Shown: one piece after another, positions 8,985-18,233 of the stretch | Layout of the letters: the number at the start of each line of letters is the position of its first letter | Position numbering within the stretch: position 1 is the stretch's first letter | Source: Spirochaetia bacterium UBA5763 | GTDB lineage: Bacteria > Spirochaetota > UBA4802 > UBA5550 | Direction of reading: 5' to 3' | Assembly: GCA_002418835.1 (NCBI GenBank) | Contig: DIEX01000015.1 | Coordinates: 131,238-195,237 of the forward strand | DNA length: 64,000 nt | Program-made: the position numbers and the translations under genes | The notes under the pieces: generated by a model | The model's database searches: none | Told to the model about the DNA's origin: nothing | The model's input: the letters and a program-made list of their open reading frames with translations, nothing else

Positions 8985-10064
8985 TTAAATCTCTCTCCCC
9001 TCAACTATATCGATCATCCTGTTAAGAGCAATGCGCGCATTTTCTTTAAGCTTATCATCAACAGTTATTTCATTAATCAGATTCATCTCCCCTTTGAGGT
9101 AAGAATCAATTGAAAGAATTATCTTCGCCGTGTTAAGCAGGGATATCTTAAGCATGTCGTGACAGGGGGATGGTTTAAGCGGAGCAATAACCATGCTGCT
9201 GAATTCCTCTGCTATACGGTTTACAAAGGTAACCTCAGTGCCTATAATCCATGATGAATCTTCAGTTTCTTTTTTTATTGTATCATATATATATTGAGTT
9301 GAACCGGACATGTCTATAAGTTCAACAACTTCATGCTTTGATTCGGGGTGTACGATGATCTTTGCGTCAGGATATTTCTCCCGTGCTGATTTAACATCGT
9401 CAGTATTGAATTCCTGATGAACGGGGCAGTAGCCGTCCCATAGAAACATCTTTGCCTCCCTGATGTTTTTATCTTCTTCCAGTGAAAGGTCACGGCCTAC
9501 CCTCACTATAAGGCTTTTATCTATGCCGAGTTTTTCAGCCACATTCCTTCCAAGATGGTAGTCCGGGAAGAAGAATATCGATTTATTTCTTTCGAGATAG
9601 TACCTGACGAGCTTCTCCGCATTGGAGCTTGTGCATACCGCTCCGCCTCTGCGTCCGCAGAAGCTTTTTGAATCAGCGTAGGAGTTCATGTATACAAGGG
9701 GGGCAATTTCGCGGGAGCATACTTCACTGATTTTATTCACCGCAGCTTCAGCAGTATTTTCATCAATCATGTCAGCCATGGGGCAGCCCGCGTCAAGGTC
9801 AGGGAGTAGAATGTGCTGCCCCGGCTTCGCGAGGATAGACGCGCTCTCGGCCATGAAACGGACTCCGCAGAAGACAATGAACTCCGCCTCAGTGCGGCTG
9901 ACATCAACAGCAAGTTTGTATGAGTCCCCTGTGAAGTCCGCAAGTTCAACAAGCTCCCGCCTTATATAGTGGTGAGCCGGAATTATCAGTCTGTTCCCCA
10001 GTCTCCTCTTCGCGTCCTTTATGTAATCGATGAGCTGGTTCTCTGTGCAGTTTGTAAGATTCAT
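8985..10064 (-). CDS. nadA: Quinolinate synthase A
   Basis: Condenses iminoaspartate with dihydroxyacetone phosphate to quinolinate, the second step of de novo NAD synthesis in bacteria. The protein has 359 aa, within the family range. It contains the three cysteine positions that bind the [4Fe-4S] cluster: FCGVRFMAESA, AVCTSSNAEKLV and SPCHDMLKISL. It also has PAHHY near the start and FFPDYHLGRN. The gene is downstream of nadC on the same strand with a 192-base gap holding a strong inverted repeat, so co-transcription is possible but not certain. No nadB is in the window. Confidence 0.95.
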   Translation of the reverse strand: MNLTNCTENQLIDYIKDAKRRLGNRLIIPAHHYIRRELVELADFTGDSYKLAVDVSRTEAEFIVFCGVRFMAESASILAKPGQHILLPDLDAGCPMADMIDENTAEAAVNKISEVCSREIAPLVYMNSYADSKSFCGRRGGAVCTSSNAEKLVRYYLERNKSIFFFPDYHLGRNVAEKLGIDKSLIVRVGRDLSLEEDKNIREAKMFLWDGYCPVHQEFNTDDVKSAREKYPDAKIIVHPESKHEVVELIDMSGSTQYIYDTIKKETEDSSWIIGTEVTFVNRIAEEFSSMVIAPLKPSPCHDMLKISLLNTAKIILSIDSYLKGEMNLINEITVDDKLKENARIALNRMIDIVEGREI

Positions 10065-10103
10065 TATGCCGCTCCCGGAATAGTATTAACCCCGGAATCC
10101 CTC

Positions 10104-10165
10104 AGCCCCCGCACCCCCGGAGGGGGCAGGGATTATGCTTTGCCCCCTCCGGGGGTGCGGGGGCT
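10104..10165. repeat. G/C-rich inverted repeat (hairpin element, short-loop copy)
   Basis: Perfect 25-base arms, AGCCCCCGCACCCCCGGAGG plus GGGCA at 10104-10128 and its inverse at 10141-10165, with a 12-base loop. It is the same arm sequence as the element at 2802-2903. It lies between nadC and nadA, both on the minus strand. No T-run follows, so it is not a standard terminator; in RNA it would be very stable and could reduce read-through or protect a 3' end. Confidence 0.8.
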
Positions 10166-10255
10166 TACAGTTTAAGCATGCGCTTATGTATTAATAATGG
10201 AATGAGATTTTTTCTATGAATCTGTACCTTGCGGTGCGGGGCAAAGTGCAGAGGA

Positions 10256-11089
10256 TTACTTCATTTCCTTTAAACTGAAATCAAATGCCTTCACTGAATT
10301 TGTAAGCTCGCCGAATGAGATATAATCCACGCCGGTTTCAGCGACACTTTTTATTCTCTCAAGGGTCATATTCCCTGAAGCTTCAGTCTCAGCTCTACCT
10401 GCTATATATTCAACTGCTTTTTCCATCTCATCATTGCTCATGTTGTCCAGCATGATTCTATCAGCTCCGGCATTGAGGGCCTCTTCCACTTCATCAAGGT
10501 TGCGTGCTTCAATTTCAACGCGGAATCTGTCACCCCATTTTTTACGAACACCTTCTACAGCTTTAGTGATACCCCCTGCCGCGTCTGAGTGGTTGTCCTT
10601 GATCATCACCATGTCGTGGAGCCCCATGCGGTGGTTCTCCCCGCCGCCGCAGCTGACAGCATATTTCTGAAGCTCCCTGTAACCGGGGAGTGTTTTTCTT
10701 GTGTCGAGAATTTTAACTTTACCGTCAGCTTCTTTGACATAGAGATCAGTTTTTGTCGCTATTGCAGAGAGGTGTGAAAGAAAGTTGAGTGCGGTTCTCT
10801 CTCCTTTGAGTATTGAAACTACCGGGCCTGATATGTCAGCTATAATATCCCCTTTTGCAATGCGGTCACGGTCTTTGAAGTGCTTATTGATCTGTATACG
10901 GTTATCAATCCTGAGCATTACTTCCGCAAAAATATCGATACCGCAGAGAATGCCGCTCTCCTTGGCTACAAGTTTATAGGAGTATGTTTCATCAGTGAAT
11001 ACAGCTTCAGATGTGACATCACCTGTATCGAAAAGATCCTCCTTCAGCGCCATGTCTATTAGCGGGTTGAGGTTAAGAAAATTATCCAT
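10256..11089 (-). CDS. nadC: Nicotinate-nucleotide pyrophosphorylase (quinolinate phosphoribosyltransferase)
   Basis: Converts quinolinate and PRPP to nicotinate mononucleotide, CO2 and pyrophosphate. The 277-aa length fits the family. Visible signatures are DxTSEAVF near the N-terminus, the helix ALNFLSHLSAIATKT, the substrate motif DTRKTLPGYRELQKYAV, and GGGENHRMGLHDMVMIKDNH. The C-terminal barrel has VEIEARNLDEVEEAL, IMLDNMS and DYISFGELT. It lies upstream of nadA in the same orientation, so the pair gives two consecutive NAD steps. Confidence 0.95.
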   Translation of the reverse strand: MDNFLNLNPLIDMALKEDLFDTGDVTSEAVFTDETYSYKLVAKESGILCGIDIFAEVMLRIDNRIQINKHFKDRDRIAKGDIIADISGPVVSILKGERTALNFLSHLSAIATKTDLYVKEADGKVKILDTRKTLPGYRELQKYAVSCGGGENHRMGLHDMVMIKDNHSDAAGGITKAVEGVRKKWGDRFRVEIEARNLDEVEEALNAGADRIMLDNMSNDEMEKAVEYIAGRAETEASGNMTLERIKSVAETGVDYISFGELTNSVKAFDFSLKEMK

Positions 11090-11179
11090 CAGTACACTGT
11101 CCTGTTAAAATTTCAAAATGCAATAGTATAATCCTTTATAAAAGTATGAAAACATTCATGCCATTGCAGTCAAGTTATT

Positions 11180-11812
11180 TTATTCAGGATGCGACCAGTC
11201 TATTTTTTCATTTATAACAGCAGCCATCTCCTCCAGACCTTTATCGGTATGGTAAAGAAGCCCGGGATTGCTGTCTGTTTTAATACTCCCATCGCTCTCC
11301 TTTGTAAATCTTTTAGCCGCATGATGAGACGCTGTTACATCTTCGCCAGAAACTTTCCCGGCTTCAGCAAGATTTATTGTGCCATTGCATACGCAGAAAT
11401 AGGTATTCTTCTCATCTTCAACTTTTACACAGAAGGATGTTCCTCTTACTGCTGCTGCCACTGTTGGAGTATTGATTTTATACCTCCCTTCATCTGTAAA
11501 CTTTGCTCTTGTAATTCCTGCAAGCCACCCCTTCTCAATTTTTATAAAACAATCTTTTGATGTAATATGGAAAACTATCTTTGAGTTTTCACTGATCCTC
11601 AGTAAATTTTTTTCATTTATTATAATATCACAGAATGATTTCTCACCTGTTTCAATACTATCGCCGGGCTTAATTGAAACCCCGGTATTATTAACTGTTA
11701 TACTGTTGAGTTTTACCGGGCCGGAAAACGCTGTGAGAATTGTTTTAATCTCAGGGGTTTTTCCGCATGAAATAAAAAATACAAATACGGCAAGAATAGT
11801 GATTTTTTTCAT
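11180..11812 (-). CDS. FecR-domain lipoprotein, copy 1
   Basis: A 210-aa predicted lipoprotein. The N-terminus is MKKITILAVFVFFISCGK, a short signal peptide with lipobox Cys at about position 16. Residues about 30-160 form a FecR-like beta domain: FSGPVKLN...GVSIKPGDSIETGEKSFCDI, SKIVFHI, and YKINTPTVAAAVRGTSFCVKV, the classic TPxAxxxVRGT block. This family occurs both in iron signalling and in stand-alone envelope proteins of unknown role. There is no sigma factor or TonB receptor nearby, so an iron-signalling role is not supported. It is paralogous to the next gene upstream (11950-12537), which is probably a tandem duplication. Confidence 0.75.
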   Translation of the reverse strand: MKKITILAVFVFFISCGKTPEIKTILTAFSGPVKLNSITVNNTGVSIKPGDSIETGEKSFCDIIINEKNLLRISENSKIVFHITSKDCFIKIEKGWLAGITRAKFTDEGRYKINTPTVAAAVRGTSFCVKVEDEKNTYFCVCNGTINLAEAGKVSGEDVTASHHAAKRFTKESDGSIKTDSNPGLLYHTDKGLEEMAAVINEKIDWSHPE

Positions 11813-11949
11813 AAATATACTCCGGTTGAATTTAATCGTTTATTAAAGCAGTTAACGAATTATTTAGACAGAAGCGTTATATTTCAATTGTTAATTGCTA
11901 TAGTTAAATATATTGAACTTTTGCTGTATGGCAAGTTTCCATTTGTTAA

Positions 11950-12537
11950 TTACTTTATAATGCGTGCAAGCTGCTCCATGCCGAAATCATTATGATAAAG
12001 CATTCCGGGGTCGGGCTCAGTTATAATGCTTCCGTCATCAGCACGAATGAGTCTCCAGGATTTATGATTCTCTGTCGCAAAATCCTCCCCCGACAGACTA
12101 ATTTTCCCATTACAGAGACAGAGATATGTACTTTTATCATTTTCAATTTTTACACAGAAGGATTTCCCTTTTATTGCTGCGGTAAATTCAGGTGTTGTTA
12201 TTCTGTATCTCCCTTCAGAGGCAAATTTCTCTTTTGTAACAACTGTAATGAGGCCTTTATCAATCTGTAATGAGCTTACTCCGGATGTCAGATTGAATAC
12301 AATCCGGGAATTCTCCCTGATACGGATAATTTTTTTATCATCAATCATTATATCGCAAAATGAATTCTCTGATGTTTCAATGATATCGCCTTTCTTTAAT
12401 TTAATAAGTCCTACTCCGGGGATAGTGGAGCCGTTTATCTGTATTGATCCTGAAAAAGCCTTGATAACAGTTTTAACATCATTTCCGCAACATGATATAA
12501 AAATTAAAATTGCAGCAAAGAGAGTATATTTTTTCAT
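11950..12537 (-). CDS. FecR-domain lipoprotein, copy 2
   Basis: A 195-aa paralogue of the neighbouring protein, sharing order and motifs: signal MKKYTLFAAILIFISCCG with a lipobox, AFSGSIQINGSTIPG, KKGDIIETSENSFCDIMI, SRIVFNLTSG, YRITTPEFTAAIKGKSFCVKIE and YLCLCNGKISL. The VRGT motif is changed to IKGK here, and the C-terminal Trp/Asp extension of copy 1 is missing. The 137-base gap between copies is A/T rich with no clear terminator. The function is unknown; the strand runs away from the chemoreceptor gene that follows. Confidence 0.72.
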   Translation of the reverse strand: MKKYTLFAAILIFISCCGNDVKTVIKAFSGSIQINGSTIPGVGLIKLKKGDIIETSENSFCDIMIDDKKIIRIRENSRIVFNLTSGVSSLQIDKGLITVVTKEKFASEGRYRITTPEFTAAIKGKSFCVKIENDKSTYLCLCNGKISLSGEDFATENHKSWRLIRADDGSIITEPDPGMLYHNDFGMEQLARIIK

Positions 12538-12840
12538 CTGCTATCCTCCCATGTCATTACTGGTTTATTGAAATATAGTAATGTATGCTGAATAATTCCT
12601 AAAATAGAGTGATTTTATATTTTTTTATGAAGCTTCTGAGGATTTAAAAAATTTCCCGACCGGTTAACGTTTAAACAGGTTTATATATGAATATTAATTA
12701 CATCGACTATTGAATATTATATGCTGATGAATTATTTTATATTATAGCGGTTTTGCTGAATAACAGGCTAAGGCGTAATGAGAAACCCGGGCGCTGTTAA
12801 ATATGCTAAAACATATAATGAAAGATAGAGGATTATTTTT

Positions 12841-15318
12841 ATGAATGTAGACAGCCAGATGCAGATCAGAAGAGAGCTTCTCAGGCTATTCATTATATAT
12901 TATCTGGTGCATCCGGCATTGTATTTTGTTTCTCTTATAATAGCTCTTGGATTTATGAACCTTACAGGTGTTTTAAAGGTTATTATTATTCTCGCTCCTC
13001 CGATAATAACTCTTTTTACGGCTCTTTTCTACTATCTCGCGTTAAGAGCTCAAAGGGAGATTGATAAAGGTAATGATAATACTGAAGTAATTGCTACTGA
13101 GATTAACGGTATATCTTTTAAGGGTATGATTTTACTTGCAGCAGGGTGCTCCGGCGGGCCTTTCCTTACAGTAATAATAGGGTATAACCAGAGTTTATTC
13201 CTTTCATTTGAGCAATCTCTGTTTTTCTTTTTTATCGGATTTATACAGGCTTTAATTGCCGGTGCTCTTTTCTATTATCATGTTAAGATACGTCTCTATG
13301 TGTTAATATATAACAGTGAGCTGAAAATAAATTTCAGGCCCCTTACCCTTTTTCAGAAGATGGTTATTCCAATTCTTTCAGGAATTATGATCCTCCTTAT
13401 TTTTGCCTCAGTGGGTATTTACAGAATAAGTTATAACCAGACTTATGAAATGTACTCCGCCAATATTTCGGCCAAAGTTCAGAAGAATACTATATTCATC
13501 GGATCTCTTTTTGAGAAGACTGCCATCCAGCTGCGCGCATACGCTAAAACATCAGAAATTAGAAACATGAATCTCCGTGAGGTGTCTGATTTCCTGAAAA
13601 TGGTTCATGAAGGGCGCGGCGGAGATATAGAGATGTATTTCGCTGCGAATCTTCAGGGCGATGCCCCAAACAGTCTGGGTGAAACCAGAAATGTAGGCGA
13701 CAGGGATTATTTTAAAAAAGTAACAGGTATGGGGGTGGAGGTCTACTCAGATCCGGTTATGAATAAGCTGACAGGCCGGATGATAATGGTTGCAGCGGTA
13801 CCTGTTAAAAATACCGCAGGGAAGACAGTGGGTATGATTGGTGCAACTATTCTTATGGACAGGGTGGAGGGAGTTCTTACTGACGAGAAAATTATAGATT
13901 CAGGCAGATTTATGATACTCTCATCTGAAGGTAAAATTATTTTTCACCCTGAACGGACTAACATCGGAAAAGTTATTGGAAAGGATGTATCCGATGACGG
14001 GAAAAGTATAAAGAATATTTCCAGGCTGATAACAGAAAGCGAGAACAGATTTTTCAGCTATACTTTCGGCGGGAAGGGGGTGCTCTCATATAAAACCTCG
14101 ATTCCTCTTGTACGGCAGATGCTTGTTTTTACAATGGACAGGGATGATTTTGTTGAAAAGCTCCGTTATATAATAATTGAGCTGCTTGCAGCGCTTACCG
14201 GTCTTGGCCTGATGCTTTATTTTATGATAAGATATATTGCAAAGAGATTTTCGCTGCCAATTCAGAATACCATAGGAGTTCTTGAACTTCTTGCAGCAGG
14301 TGATTTAACTGCTGAAAGTACTGATTTTCTTGCTGATGAATTCGGCGAGATGATACGGAACTTTAAGCAGTTTCAGAGAAAACTCCGCGGCACAATATCT
14401 ACCGCTCTTAAAGCTGCCATACAGCTTTCAAGTTCAGCGCATGAACTTGCCATCACAAGCAGTAAAATGTCAGACAGCGCGCAGACGCAGGCCGCCTCAG
14501 TGGAGGAGGCGTCAGCGTCTCTTGAGGAGGTGTCAGGTTCCATCGAGCTTATCAATATTAACGCGCAGGAGCAGGCAAATCTCGCGAAAGCTACTCTCAG
14601 TGCCATGGAGCAGTTGAGAAGTGATAATGTTACTGTTGCCGGTTACGCTGAGAAAGCCCTTGAAGCGGCTCGCGGAACTACAGAGCAGGCGGGCAACGGG
14701 CAGCAGCTTATGCAGAATACAATTGAAGGGATGAATAATATTGACGAGAGCACAAAAAAGATCGCGGATACTGTCCGTCTTATCAGTGACATATCCGATC
14801 AGGTAAACCTCCTTGCTCTTAACGCCTCTATTGAGGCAGCTCGTGCAGGTGAACATGGACGGGGCTTTGCTGTGGTTGCTGAAGAGATATCAAAACTCGC
14901 GGACCAGACAGCTTCAGGCGCTAAAGGTATAACTGATTTCGTTAATGCCGGCCTGAAGGAGGTTGAAAAGGGGAGGAGTTACGTTGATGAGACAGGCAGA
15001 GCCTTTAACATGATTATTGAATATATAGCTCAGACAGAGGAGCTTGTACGGAAAATTACTGAATCCGCATCGCGTCAGGCTGAGTCGAGCAGAGTGGTGC
15101 TTGAGAGTACAAAACGGGTTAACGAGATGTCCGATTCAATTTCAATGTCAACTAATGAACAGATGATGACAAACCAGGAGATGTCTAAAACTGTTGAACA
15201 GATCAACCAGAGTACACAGTCTGCGGCAGCTGCGGCAGAGGAGATAGCTTCGAGCGCTGATGAGATCAGCGCGCAGGCTGAAATTCTGAGTGCACGCATG
15301 GAATTTTTCAAAGTCTGA
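12841..15318 (+). CDS. Methyl-accepting chemotaxis protein with N-terminal multi-helix region plus Cache sensor
   Basis: An 825-aa receptor. Residues 1-160 hold about four membrane helices (for example YYLVHPALYFVSLIIALGF and SLFFFFIGFIQALIAGALFYY). A fifth helix near 178-198 (IPILSGIMILLIFASVGIY) opens a dCache-like extracytoplasmic domain with YFKKVTGMGVEVYSDP and MIMVAAVPVKNTAGKTVGMIGATILMD. Another helix near 440-462 leads to a HAMP domain and a signalling domain whose hairpin tip reads [31 protein letters not shown]. The extra N-terminal helices before a Cache domain are unusual. AGAGGA precedes the ATG. The signalling half is closely paralogous to the receptor at 15781 and both end in MEFFKV without a CheR-tether pentapeptide. 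Confidence 0.92.
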   Translation: MNVDSQMQIRRELLRLFIIYYLVHPALYFVSLIIALGFMNLTGVLKVIIILAPPIITLFTALFYYLALRAQREIDKGNDNTEVIATEINGISFKGMILLAAGCSGGPFLTVIIGYNQSLFLSFEQSLFFFFIGFIQALIAGALFYYHVKIRLYVLIYNSELKINFRPLTLFQKMVIPILSGIMILLIFASVGIYRISYNQTYEMYSANISAKVQKNTIFIGSLFEKTAIQLRAYAKTSEIRNMNLREVSDFLKMVHEGRGGDIEMYFAANLQGDAPNSLGETRNVGDRDYFKKVTGMGVEVYSDPVMNKLTGRMIMVAAVPVKNTAGKTVGMIGATILMDRVEGVLTDEKIIDSGRFMILSSEGKIIFHPERTNIGKVIGKDVSDDGKSIKNISRLITESENRFFSYTFGGKGVLSYKTSIPLVRQMLVFTMDRDDFVEKLRYIIIELLAALTGLGLMLYFMIRYIAKRFSLPIQNTIGVLELLAAGDLTAESTDFLADEFGEMIRNFKQFQRKLRGTISTALKAAIQLSSSAHELAITSSKMSDSAQTQAASVEEASASLEEVSGSIELININAQEQANLAKATLSAMEQLRSDNVTVAGYAEKALEAARGTTEQAGNGQQLMQNTIEGMNNIDESTKKIADTVRLISDISDQVNLLALNASIEAARAGEHGRGFAVVAEEISKLADQTASGAKGITDFVNAGLKEVEKGRSYVDETGRAFNMIIEYIAQTEELVRKITESASRQAESSRVVLESTKRVNEMSDSISMSTNEQMMTNQEMSKTVEQINQSTQSAAAAAEEIASSADEISAQAEILSARMEFFKV

Positions 15319-15324
15319 GTCTCT

Positions 15325-15360
15325 GTTTCATTTTTGAAACTGATGTTTCATAAATGAAAC
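15325..15360. promoter_or_regulatory. Two tandem GTTTCA-N4-TGAAAC dyads
   Basis: Two 16-bp palindromes, 15325-15340 (GTTTCATTTTTGAAAC) and 15345-15360 (GTTTCATAAATGAAAC), have centres exactly 20 bp apart, about two helical turns, so they face the same side of the DNA. They start just after the first chemoreceptor stop and lie about 365 bp before a candidate sigma-54 promoter for the second. Paired dyads at helical spacing are typical of operators or activator sites; the binding protein is not known. Confidence 0.55.
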
Positions 15361-15698
15361 TTTAATAATAGAAAGAATAATTTGTTCTTTCAGTTCATTA
15401 TATCTGATTTTGACTCTTTGAAAAGCGTATTTTATGATTTTTTAAACATGCAGCCACAGAATTCATATTTAATTTTAACAACAGACTATTTTAAAATTTA
15501 TATTGTTTCATTATTGAATCATGTTGACAGGGTAATCCGGCTGGACTTTATGAAAAAAAATTTACATCGATTTAATACAAAAGTTTGCATCATCGTTTAT
15601 ATCAGATTATAATTATTATTAGATATTTTTATTGATTCAGGCTTGTTTTACCATTAAAAACTGTAATAAAAGAGGAATTAATCGAAAGCATGATTATA

Positions 15699-15714
15699 TG
15701 GCATGAAATCTGCA
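15699..15714 (+). promoter_or_regulatory. Candidate sigma-54 (-24/-12) promoter
   Basis: TGGCATGAAATCTGCA matches the RpoN pattern TGGCACG-N4-TTGCA with the invariant GG and GC 12 bases apart (G to G). The predicted start is near 15725, leaving a leader of about 55 bases before the chemoreceptor ATG at 15781. Two mismatches in the less conserved positions keep this tentative. Confidence 0.45.
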
Positions 15715-15780
15715 TCTTTATATAATGATATAGTTTTTTCCATTATTAAAATATAAAATAAAAAAATCAAGAGGCGCATA

Positions 15781-17811
15781 ATGAATATGAGGAATTCTTT
15801 AAAAATTAAGCTCATTGCTAAACTGCTGCCGGTTGTAATTGCCGGAATAGCCGTCATAACTTTTATTGCATATTATTCAACAAGCAGTATTATCAAAAAG
15901 GAGTACAGTGAACAGGTACTTAAAACAATCATTGAATCATCAACGAATATCAATACCTGGCTGAAGGGGAGACTCCTTGAAGTTGAAAGTATAGCCAGTA
16001 CTCCTGCTGCGAAGAATGTTAATACAAATTTTGCAGAAACAGACAGGATGAATATAGACAGGTTCCTGTATCTCACTAAAAAATATCCGCAGGAGTTCGC
16101 GGATATCTATTCCGCTAACGCGAATTATGATTATCATACAATACGGATGAATGATGGAGTTATTTCAATTTTTAAGGGTACACTAAAAGGACGGGATTAT
16201 TATGAGTCCATAATGTCCGGCGGCCCGGCACAGCTGACTGCTCCTCTTATTTCACGTACTACTGGGCTGCCCACTGTTTTTATGGTTGCTCCTATAATCG
16301 GTAGTGACGGTAAACCACAGGGATTAATCGGAGCGGGAATTCTGCTCAACTATGTACAGGATGTTGTGAGCAAACTGAAGCTGGGTAAAACCGGGTATGG
16401 TGTCTGCCTCGACAAAGATGGAAGATACATTGAGTATCCTGATAAGAGCCAGATACTTCAGAAAACAATACATGAATCGGAAGATTCCAATCTCAGAGAT
16501 CTTGGGAAACGGATCTTCGCAGAGGATTCAGGTATCTACGAGTATAAATATAAAGGGGAGGATAAACTCGCGTTTTGCTCAAAGGTCCCGGTAAGCGGAT
16601 GGCACCTTGTAATTGTGGTGGATGAGGATGAGTTCTATGCACCGGTCACGAAGCTTCTTCTCCGGATAGCAGGGATAGCTTTTATTGTTTCTATTGCGAT
16701 TACATTGATGATAGTCTGGATTTCAACGAATATACTGGCACCGATAAATGATATCGCCAAATTCGCGGACAGTCTTGCCGCCGGTGATCTCACTGCCAGG
16801 ATACATGAACGCCACCTGCTGAACAAAGATGAAACCGGTACTCTCTCTGAAAAGCTGAACTCCGCCTGTGAAAGTCTGAATAAAGTAATTTCCGATGCCC
16901 GTAACGCAGCTATACAGCTTTCAGGTTCTGCCGAAGAGCTTGCGCAGACAAGCGGCAGGATGTCAGATTCAGCGCAGACCCAAGCTGCCTCAGTGGAAGA
17001 GGCCTCAGCTTCACTCGAAGAGATATCCGCTTCCATTGAACTTATCAATAAAAATGCGGCAGAACAGACTGATCTGGCAGGCACAACTCTTAAACTTATG
17101 GATAAGCTGAAGAATGACAACGAGGTTGTAAGCAGTTACGCGGGGAAAGCTCTCGATGCCGCAAAGAACACTACAATTCAGGCTAATACCGGGCAGAGTC
17201 TGATGCAGAGCACAATTGAAGGGATGAACAGCATCAACGAAAGCACAATGAAGATCGCAGAAACAGTAAGGCTCATAAGCGACGTTTCAGATCAGGTTAA
17301 TCTCCTTGCGCTTAATGCTTCTATTGAAGCTGCAAGAGCAGGGGAACACGGCAGGGGCTTTGCTGTTGTTGCGGAGGAGATTTCGAAGCTCGCTGATCAG
17401 ACAGCCTCAAGCGCGAAAAGTATTACTGATTTTGTTAATTCAGGCTTAAATGAAGTTGGCAAAGGTCGTGAATTTGTTGATGCAACAGGCCGGGCCCTTG
17501 AGAGTATAATTGATTATATTGCTCAGACCGAGGAACTGGTTAAAAAGATTACTGAATCCGCAGCACGGCAGGTCGAATCGAGCACTGGAGTCCTTGAATA
17601 TACCAAAAAAGTCGTAAGGATGTCCGATTCAATATCATCATCAACAAATGAGCAGATGCTTACAAACCAGGAGATGTCGAATACTGTTGAACAGATAAAC
17701 CAGCTTACGCAGAATACTGCAGCAGCTGCGGAGGAGATCGCCTCAAGTGCGGAGAATATAAGCTCGCAGTCCGGGAGTCTTATGCATCAGATGGAATTTT
17801 TTAAGGTGTGA
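15781..17811 (+). CDS. Methyl-accepting chemotaxis protein with dCache sensor
   Basis: A 676-aa receptor of standard layout: helix near 12-32, dCache_1 extracytoplasmic domain (about 40-290, YYESIMSGGPAQLTAPLISRTTGLPTVFMVAPII), and a second helix near 295-320. HAMP follows, then the MCP signalling domain with tip [45 protein letters not shown]. Cache domains commonly bind amino acids or organic acids; the ligand is unknown here. AAGAGGCG lies before ATG 15781. The signalling domain is highly similar to that of the 12841 receptor, while the sensor halves differ, so this looks like duplication plus sensor exchange. The 460-base gap before it holds the dyads and the sigma-54-like site. Confidence 0.93.
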   Translation: MNMRNSLKIKLIAKLLPVVIAGIAVITFIAYYSTSSIIKKEYSEQVLKTIIESSTNINTWLKGRLLEVESIASTPAAKNVNTNFAETDRMNIDRFLYLTKKYPQEFADIYSANANYDYHTIRMNDGVISIFKGTLKGRDYYESIMSGGPAQLTAPLISRTTGLPTVFMVAPIIGSDGKPQGLIGAGILLNYVQDVVSKLKLGKTGYGVCLDKDGRYIEYPDKSQILQKTIHESEDSNLRDLGKRIFAEDSGIYEYKYKGEDKLAFCSKVPVSGWHLVIVVDEDEFYAPVTKLLLRIAGIAFIVSIAITLMIVWISTNILAPINDIAKFADSLAAGDLTARIHERHLLNKDETGTLSEKLNSACESLNKVISDARNAAIQLSGSAEELAQTSGRMSDSAQTQAASVEEASASLEEISASIELINKNAAEQTDLAGTTLKLMDKLKNDNEVVSSYAGKALDAAKNTTIQANTGQSLMQSTIEGMNSINESTMKIAETVRLISDVSDQVNLLALNASIEAARAGEHGRGFAVVAEEISKLADQTASSAKSITDFVNSGLNEVGKGREFVDATGRALESIIDYIAQTEELVKKITESAARQVESSTGVLEYTKKVVRMSDSISSSTNEQMLTNQEMSNTVEQINQLTQNTAAAAEEIASSAENISSQSGSLMHQMEFFKV

Positions 17812-17894
17812 ACCTGCATGAAGAAAGCAGGGGATGTCATTATTATGGCGTTCCCTGCCCGCTTCTGCGGATTGAGTTTTTGACACGCATGTAA

Positions 17895-18233
17895 TTATTT
17901 TTTGACTGTTTCAGCGAAAGGATTAATGAAAACATCAGTTTTGAACGGCAGGGGGTGCGCAGGGACAAAGGAAATAACACCCATATTAAAGTCCACGTCC
18001 ATAGTTGAATCCTTTTCGGAAAAATAATTAACGATAAAAGTTATCAGGGTTGCCATCCATCTGTTTGCTTCAAGTTCCCCTGTTATTTTAAGATTTTTTT
18101 CAATATGGTCATAGTAAGGTTTATAAAGTTTTCTAATATGGATGTCTATCTGTTTTAAAATATCAATCCCCTTGATCGGTTTATCTTTACCATAAGGTTT
18201 ACCGGGGAAAAGTGATGCGATAAAATCTCTCAT
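17895..18233 (-). CDS. Hypothetical protein; frame continues upstream past an in-frame UGA
   Basis: A 112-aa unrecognised protein beginning MRDFIASLFPGKPYGKDKPIKGIDIL, with no membrane segment or signal. The start at 18233 has no good ribosome binding site. In the same frame, coding-like sequence extends upstream to ATG 18359, which has GGAG at good spacing: 19 residues (MLKKNLKPEDLCASLEFHL), a TGA at 18302-18300, then 22 more residues (EKETSINILDRLYVLY...) leading into the called start. The whole would be a protein of about 154 aa broken at codon 20. A nonsense mutation is the simplest view. No bacterial SECIS-like hairpin is obvious directly after the TGA. It converges on the chemoreceptor. 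Confidence 0.5.
   Translation of the reverse strand: MRDFIASLFPGKPYGKDKPIKGIDILKQIDIHIRKLYKPYYDHIEKNLKITGELEANRWMATLITFIVNYFSEKDSTMDVDFNMGVISFVPAHPLPFKTDVFINPFAETVKK

Noticed and set aside
10104..10165. Hairpin as a rho-independent terminator of nadC
   Set aside because: No T-run follows on the minus strand, and the same arms occur elsewhere as a dispersed repeat.
11180..12537. FecR pair as an iron-responsive anti-sigma system
   Set aside because: No sigma factor or TonB receptor nearby, and the proteins are lipoproteins without the cytoplasmic anti-sigma part.
15382..15612. 76-aa open frame between the two chemoreceptors
   Set aside because: A/T-rich, no ribosome site, no coding-like composition; the gap is better explained by regulatory sites.
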